A stretch of 64,000 bases of DNA. It comes from Hemibagrus wyckioides. Lineage: Eukaryota; Chordata; Actinopteri; Siluriformes; Bagridae. Location: assembly GCF_019097595.1 (NCBI RefSeq), contig NC_080716.1, forward strand, positions 34,351,401-34,415,400, in the 5' to 3' direction. The notes beneath the pieces were generated by a model. That model worked only from the letters and a program-made list of their open reading frames with translations, was not told the DNA's origin and made no database searches. Position numbers and translations under genes: made by a program. Positions 47,901 to 56,900 of this stretch are shown piece by piece. Numbering within the stretch: the first letter of the stretch is position 1; each line of letters begins with the position of its first letter.

Positions 47901-50900
47901 TATACTGAATACCAGCCGTGTAAGAAAACATACAACTGTAACATCTTGTATCAAATGTTAAATATAAATGTTTGTTTTAGACACAAAGCATCTGTTAGAC
48001 ACAGTGAATCTACTGTAAGTGAAAAGCAGCTCTGACTCCATCATTTCATACCAACAGAAAAACCCAAACCGACTGTGAGAGTGAATCCTCAGAGCTCCGT
48101 CTACACTGGAGACACCGTCACTCTGAGCTGTGAGCTGCAGCAGGGGACTGGATGGGAGTTTCACTGGTACAAAAATAATCAGCTGTTACAGAATCTGAAC
48201 AGTGAACAAGCAAAAACATGTAAAGTGTCAGTCGATAATGCAGGAGAAACAGAGTACAAGTGTGAAGCACACAGGAGAAACTACTACTACTATAATGGTT
48301 ACTACTACTACAACTACTACGACACAGAGCTCAGTGATTCTGTCAAGATTACAGTGAGAGGTATGTCATGACTTTCTTCTCTTTTCATCACAGGTTTGTT
48401 AGAAGGTGTAAGAAAAATTGTTGCTTAATAATATAGTAATTTATTCGTATTCTGCAATGTACAAAATAATCCTGAAATTATTATAATAATTAGACACACA
48501 CACACCATAACATTATGTATTCTGACATGTACAAATCTTCAGGACAGGTGGTTCAGGTGGTTTTGCTGTAACATCAGCTACATGTTTTATATTTATTAAT
48601 TAAAAGAGTGATTAAAAATAGAGTTTGGTGAGAAAACATCAGTAAAAAGAGTGACTGGTGTGAAAATGACTTTTAATGTAAGTAACAACAGTCACACATA
48701 TTTGGGACACGTCCCCACCAGACCACCAGAAGACAACACGGCACATATATTATGAACTGTTTCTGTTGTGTTTTCTTTACGTTACCATGAGGGGTTTTGT
48801 TCTGATTCATGTCTCTACTCCTGTCCTGTCATTGGTTGTTGCACTAATGCGTCTGGGTTATACTCACGCTTGATTTGTCTGTGTATTTAAGCCCCTTTGT
48901 TTCACCATGTCTTTGTCTTGCAACTCTTGCAATTGTTACCCCTGTGTGTTTATTCTGCTTCAGCCCTGATCTAGTGTTTGTTTTTGATTCATTTCTGTGT
49001 CACAGTTTAATAGTTTCTTTCTGCTGCCTCCAGCCCCATAATCTGACAAGAGCAGGAGCTAACTTATTTTTCAGTCTTTCCACAGCAGTAAATGTAACTA
49101 AATGGATGAAAAGTACAGTGTGAGAGTCATTAATAAATGAAATTGTAATCATTGGAACATTCTGTTATAAGAAAATAATCTGTACTTCAGGCTGAAAACA
49201 GTATCTCAGCTTCATAACACCACCACATCACTCAGTATTCTGTTAAACAGTGACTCTCTAACAGTTTTAGTCCGAATGTTTTATTACTTAAACTTTGTTA
49301 AAATAAGGGAAAGGACACAGTATACAGGACATTCAAAATCAGAGTCTCCAGTGTGTGAGAAATGTAAGAAATATTCTTCACTTCACAATAGTCACAACAT
49401 AAACACAACATACTACATAGAATAAAACCATAACTTCTTTATCTCCAGTATCTATTTTAAAGTTTTTACATTTTTTTCATTTCAGTTAACTGTTAAAAAC
49501 TGTGTACAATAATATTGCACGTATTGAAACTGTATAAATGATGAAGACTGGGATTTTGTGAAAAAAATATGTATGTCTATGCTATTGTTGTGTAATGATA
49601 CTTGACTTTCCCATAAAGATAATAGCCGACACTGTATGTGGTGTTTACATTAAAACTAATTTTTAAGAGTTACTATTAATTTTAGGCTTTGAAATTATCA
49701 TTAAGAAAGAAGGCAGTAAATCTCACGGTGTGTTGGTTTTGCCATTATCGGTTTTATTAGAAGATATAGATTATTTGGCCAGTTGTAGAAGCCTCTAATG
49801 AATTTTTCTATTCAGCCTCACATATGTTCATTAACTAGCATATTTATAGAAATACAGAATTTACATTTTTAAAAATGCCAGAAGTCAGATTGAACAATAA
49901 ACTTTCCAATATTTTGTGTAGTGAACCTCTAAAGGGAGATAAATAACAAACTCTCAACTTTGTGTCTTTTCTGTGTCGTTAAGGTGAATAAAAAAAGTCC
50001 TCTATAAAGGCTTTACAGTATGAAGTCATGTTTTTGCTCACTTTTATGAAAATGCAGACATGTTTAGATGTTGGTGCAGGATTTGTACAGGATCCATGAA
50101 ATAACAATCTAAAATCAGTAAATACAGTGTTTCTACACTTCAGTCTAATCATGAATTTTGTTTCATAGAAAATAAACTGAATACCAGCCGTGTAAGAAAA
50201 CATACAACTGTAACATCCTGTATTATATGTTAAATATAAATGTTTGTTTTAGACACAAAGCATCTGTTAGACACAGTGAATCTACTGCTTATGTTGTAAA
50301 GTGAAAAGCAGCTCTGACTCCTTCATCATTTCATACCAACAGAAAAACCCAAACCGACTGTGAGAGTGAATCCTCAGAGCTCCGTCTACACTGGAGACAC
50401 CGTCACTCTGAGCTGTGAGCTGCAGCAGGAGACTGGATGGGTGTTTGACTGGTACAAAAATAATCAGCTGTTACAGAATCTGAACAGTGAACAAGAGAAC
50501 ACACTTAAAGTGACAGTCGATAATGCAGGAGAAACAGAGTACAAGTGTGAAGCACGCAGGAGAAACTACTACTACTATAATGGTTACTACTACTACGACT
50601 ACTACTACACAGAGCTCAGTGATTCTGTCAAGATTACAGTGAGAGGTATGTCATGACTTTCTTCTCTTTTCATCACAGGTTTGTTAGAAAGGGTAAGAAA
50701 TAATATTGCTTTGTTATTGTAATTACTTTTCATTGCAGAATGTTCAAAATCATCTTGAAATACATATGTTTAAAAGTATTAGTCATTTGCTGGATATTGA
50801 GATCCAATACAAAAGTTTTAAAACATTTTCTTTTAACAAAGGAAAAGATGGGTAAAGTTATAACTTTTTGTTTTCCTACATGTAAAAGTCTTCGGGATGG

Positions 50901-53900
50901 AGAAGTTTGTGTTTTGCAGTTTTTCTGTAATATGAAAAACTGAATTTTTTATATTTATTTATCAATAAGAGTGTGAAAAGAGAGAGCCTAGTGAGGAAAT
51001 AACTTATAATGTAATTTGTCTGTGTATTTATGTCCATTTGTTTCTCCACATGTTTAGCTTGTGACTGTTGTAATCTCTGCGTGTTTATTTTGCCACAGCC
51101 CTGGGCTAATGGTTGATTCTGCTTTGTTTCTGTGTCACAGTTTAATAGTTTCTTTCTGCTGCCTCCAGCCCCATAATGTGACAAGAGCAGGAACTAACTT
51201 ATTTTTCAGACATTCCACAGCAGTAAATGTAACTAAATGGATGAAATGTACAGTGTGTGAGTCATTAATAAATGAAATTGTAATCATTGGCACATGCTGT
51301 TACAGGAAAATAATCTGTACTTCAGGCTGAAAACAGTATCTCAGCTTCATAACACCACCACACCACTCAGTATTTTTTAGACAGTGACTAACAGTTTTAG
51401 TCTGAATGTTTTATTACTTAAACTTTGTTAAAAGAAGGGAAAGGACACAGTATACAGGACATTCAAAATCAGTCTCCCGTGTGTGAGAAATGTAAAAATA
51501 TTCTTCACTTCACAATAGTCACAACATAAGTGTCTCATTATCTTCTCTTCACTTGACTGATGTCTGTTCACACTAACACTGTTGGGAAAATAATCTCTGA
51601 TTCACGTCTGTTCTGTTGGCTTTATGTCTAGTTAGTTATGTCTTTGTATTCAGTCATTATTTTATAATTTTGCCTGCTGTCGTCTGTATAAAACGTGTGA
51701 GCACTCCTCCCTGTTTTAATGATGTGATGTTTTCTGGAATCCAGTTGTAGAAACTTCTGATGATTTTTTTTCACAGCCTTTTATTTATTAATCATATACA
51801 AATTGTAATTGTTGGCACATTGTTGTAGTTTAAAATGAGGACATGAGGAAATGAGGACATGCTGTCATAGGAAAATAATCAGTATTTTATTTTGGAAACA
51901 GTAACTCAGTATAATTTCTACTTGTAATTATTACTCAGTTCTTAGTTGGTCTTTTGTAGTTAAACAGGGCTATGTAAAACTGTGTTTCTGTAAGATATCA
52001 TGACTGACAGATTCTAGTTACACTGGCTGTATCAGGTGAGTGTGTGAGGATTTCTAGAGACATGAAAATGTGCATGAATACTGTCTATTAAATAAACCTA
52101 GAAAAAAAACATTTTGTATTTCCTGTGTAACAGAGAGACCACAGGCAGTAGTGAGTGTATCTCCACAGAGCTGGCTGACTGAAGGAGACTCAGTGACTCT
52201 AAGCTGTGAGGTTACAGACTCCTCTACAGACTGGACATTCAGCTGGTACACAGTTGTTCCCTACAGAGACGGCTTAACTGGAATAAATAATAATGGTGGC
52301 TATAGCGTGTATGTGGAGCTCCTCTCAGACAGCAGCAGAGGATCTGGAGGCAAATACACTCTCAGTCCTGCTGCTCTTAATCACACAGGAGTTTATATGT
52401 GCAGAGGAGAGAGAGGAGAACCAGCCTTTCACTCACAGTACAGCAATCCACAGCCACTATGGATCACTGGTGAGGAAAATTAACTGTTGTGTTGAAGTGT
52501 AGAATAGAAAAGTGTGACTGTAAGATCAGATGCATCATTTATTTATTCATATGTATAAGGTAATAAAATTGTTGATAGAAGATTATTGTCATGATTTCCC
52601 TTGTGTTCTCTTGTATTCTGTGATTCTGTGTATTCTCCACCTCTAGTCATTGGGTAATTTTCCTGGGTAACATGCAGGACTCAGGAGTTGGTTAAGGATT
52701 TTTGTGCAAGAGAATTTTATTTTAAAAGTCAGAGGAGGTAAGCATTGCTAGAAGAAGTCATTAGGTTACACTGTTAGTGAACACAATGCAAATAAGAGAG
52801 TCTTAAAGCAGGCAAGAGTCAAACACACTGAATCACTGCACTAGAGGACAAATCCAAAAGAAGAGAGTCTAAACAAGACAATGACAATCAAACTAAACAT
52901 GTCTCTGTACTTACACAAACCCTGACAAGACTCTGCATCATGTATAAGACCATGTGCTGGACTGATTTATTAACAATGAGTACATGACAAGTAGACTGTG
53001 TGATACAGTGAGACTAATACTCAGGTGACAGTGACATTTGGTGGTGAGGACACTTAATCCTCCTCACTCTAAAAATTAGCTGTATTTTTTCTGTTTTTTG
53101 TAAAAATTACAATAAACTTTAGTATTAGCAGCAGATAACTGATATCTTTGCTCATAATTCCTGTGTCATAAAGCACACTCACAGGGGTTGAATGCAAACA
53201 CAGGGCATTTTAAATAACAAAAGTCACAGAAAAATGCTAAACTTAACAGTCAAAAAATAGACACAGGCAAAAGTGTAGAGTTAGTCCACACAGGCACTGT
53301 GAATAAAACAAACGGCAGGCAAAAACAGGCAAAGGTCAATCAGGAGCAGTTCATAAACACGGCTTAGTAACGTCACACACCTACAGAACGGAGTGTATTC
53401 CTCACAACCAGGAACTGAAAGCTTAAAACAGATAAAAATACACACTAAATAAGAAACAGGTACACAAAAAAGTCTGTTGACTGAGAATGTGGGAGTGCTG
53501 ATGGTTAATGGAAGTTGGAGTCTGCTGCAGCCATGAACTGAGGCTGTGACATTACACTCTGTGAAATCCTGTTAATTCTGTCTGCAAAATATATTCATAG
53601 TATAAAATGATTCATAATCCAGTACACTGTCTAATTTCACTGTTCTCACTTCCTAATCATTTACAGTACAATCCTGTAAAAATAATAGTTTTTGCTGCAA
53701 AATAGTTTACAGAACTTTACAATCATTTCTTAGTGATCTTCCTCATTATTTTCTTTTTCCTCTCTCCTTTTGTTCTTATTTACATGGCTCTTTACTGTGT
53801 TTAAGGTGAATCTCCTCCAGTCTCTCTGATCATCAATCCCAGCAGAACTCAACACTTTACTGATGACTCTCTCTCACTGAGCTGTGAGGACCAGAGTAAC

Positions 53901-56900
53901 TCTACTGGATGGACAGTGAGACGATACACACACAGTGAGAGAGTGTTAGATTGTTCACACTGGGGATCAGTTACAGGATCTACATGTAACATCAGCTTCC
54001 TCTCCACATCCTACACTGGAGTTTACTGGTGTGAGTCTGAATCTGGAGAAAACAGTAATCCTGTCCACATCACAGTGCATGGTGAGTCTTCATGTAGTGT
54101 GTTTAATGTTAAAGGAAAAGAAAAATGTTCTGAGTATGAATACATGTATGTTAGTAGTAGACATTAGTTTTACTAGTACCAGTAAATAAGCATGGAATTG
54201 AATCAATACTCATTAATCATGTATATCTGTACTGATGCATTCATAATTCAGTTGAATGTTTTCTCATGAGCTAGTGTAGGCAGTTTTCTGCAGACTTGAA
54301 TTAAATACCTGCAGACTCCACAGGTTTAGAGAGTTTTAAGTTATATACAGATAAATTAGAGAACTTTATTTATTATCTACAGACACATCATAGTGTGTGG
54401 ATTTCCTTGCTTGTGATTTTCTGTGTTCTAGATGGTGATGTGATCCTGGAGAGTCCTGTCCATCCTGTGACTGAGGGACATCCTCTGACTCTACGCTGTT
54501 TATATCACAACCCAAATCCCTCAAACCTCCGAGCTGATTTCTATAAAGATGGATCAGTTCTCCAGAACCAGACTACAGGAGAGATGATCATCCAAACTGT
54601 CTCAAAGTCAGATGAAGGTTTCTTCCACTGTAAACACCCAGAGAGAGGAGAGTCACCCAAAAGCTGGCTCTCAGTCACACGTGAGAAATCATTTAAAAAT
54701 AGAATAATATAAAATAGAATATAAGTTTTTAATATTATATATTCTATGTTTAATTGCTGATATTCTGCTCTTTTTCTCTCCTCCATCTCAGGTTCTAGTT
54801 CCAGTGGTGGATCCAGTGTTGTAACAGTAGGACTGGTTGTGGGTTTGGGATTTGTGTTCATCACTTTACTGATCTTAATGATCCTGCTATGTTCCTGCAA
54901 CAGAAAAAAAGGTCAGATAACTGCTTTAGCTATGTTATGTATTATATAATAACAGAACAGGTAGCTTAATTTCATTTCCGACATTTCCTCCTTAATTATG
55001 TCATTTAACAATAGATTAACTCTAAACAATAAAGTACAGAAGTGTCTTGTAGAGATTAACACACTGTGCTGTGTTCAGGTGAAGCTGCAGCTGAGAGCAA
55101 TGATGCCACTTACACACAGGTGAAAAAGAAAAAGAAGACAAACAGGAACAATGGTAGAGTTTTTTTAATGATTCAACGTTAAATTTATTAATAACTAAAG
55201 TTAGCAAATAACACGAAGTCTTCAGCATATCATTTGTTATATTAACAAACTGCATCCAAGCATCTGAGGTGATAATCTAGAGACTGATAATGACTGATGT
55301 TAAGTTATAACTGATGTATAAAAAAGGTAAAGATCATTGGATGGTTTTGTTCTCTTCTACTGCAGGAGCTGATGCTGATGTGACTTATGCTGAGATCCAA
55401 TTAAAACCAATGAAAAAAGCAAAGAGAAAGAAAGGTAAAGCATAATTAGCAAAAAGGTGTATTTCATGTCAGAGATTACTTGCACAGTTCTCTTGATTTA
55501 TGTAATGAATGCAGGTGTAGGAAAATAATCAGTGACAGTGTGGTATGATGAAGCAGAGTTATAGCTTCAGAGTTCTGCATCGATGACGTGACTGTCTCCA
55601 AGACCATCACAACACGCTCCAACCAGAAGCCGTGGATGACTGCGAAAGTGCGTGCTCTCCTGAAGTCGAGAGACTCTGCCTTCAGATCAGGGGATAGGGC
55701 GGCCTTAAAAACAGCAAGGGCCAAACTGTCCCGAGCCATCAGAGAGGTGAAGCGTGCACACACCCAGAGAATCCACGGCCACTTCCAGAACAGCAGAGAC
55801 TCCCGGCACATGTGGCAGGGCATTCAGGCGATCACCAACTACAGGACAACTTCACCTTCCTGTGACAGTGATGCCTCCCTTCCACTGAAGGGACTGAACG
55901 ACTTCTATGCTCGGTTTGAGGCACAGAACAACACAACAGCGAGGAAGACCATCCCTCCTCCTAATGACCCAGTGCTCTGTCTCACCACGGCTGACGTGAA
56001 GAGAACTCTATGCAGAGTTAACCCACGGAAGTCTGCTGGACCAGACAACATTCCTGGCAGAGTTCTCAGGGAGTGTGCAGAGCAGCTAGCAAATGTCTTC
56101 ACTGACATCTTCAACATCTCGCTGAGCAGCTCCATCATCCCTACGTGCCTCAAGACAACGACCATCGTCCCTGTGCCAAAGAAGTCCACGGTTTCCTGCC
56201 TCAATGACTACCGTCCCGTTGCACTCACACCAATCGTGATGAAATGCTTCGAGAGGCTCGTCATGAGGCACATCAAGTCACAGCTACCACCCTCGCTGGA
56301 CCCCTTGCAGTTTGCGTATCGTCCTAACCGTTCCACGGAAGACGCCATCACCACAACCCTCCATCTGGCCCTCACACACCTGGACTGCAAAGACTCCTAC
56401 GTTCGAATGCTGTTCATAGATTTCAGTTCAGCATTCAACACAATCATCCCTCAGCAGCTGATTAAGAAGCTGAGTCTCCTGGGCCTGAACACCTCTCTCT
56501 GCAACTGGATCCTGGATTTCCTGACTGGGAGACCTCAGTCATTCCGAATCAGGAGCAGTATCTCCAGCACCACCACACTGAGCACTGGAGCACCTCAGGG
56601 CTGTGTGCTCAGTCCATTGTTCAGTCTGCTGACTCATGACTGTGCAGCAATGCACAGCTCCAACCACATCGTCAAGTTCGCCGATGACACGACCGTGGTG
56701 GGTCTCATCAGCAAGAACGACGAGTCAGCATACAGAGAGGAGGTGCAACATCTAACAGCCTGGTGCAGAGCCAACAACCTCTCCCTGAACGTCGACAAGA
56801 CCAAAGAGATGGTTGTTGACTTCAGGAGAGCACAGTGTGACCATTCTCCGCTGTCCATCGATGGCTCCTCTGTGGAGATCGTCAAGAGCATCAAATTCCT

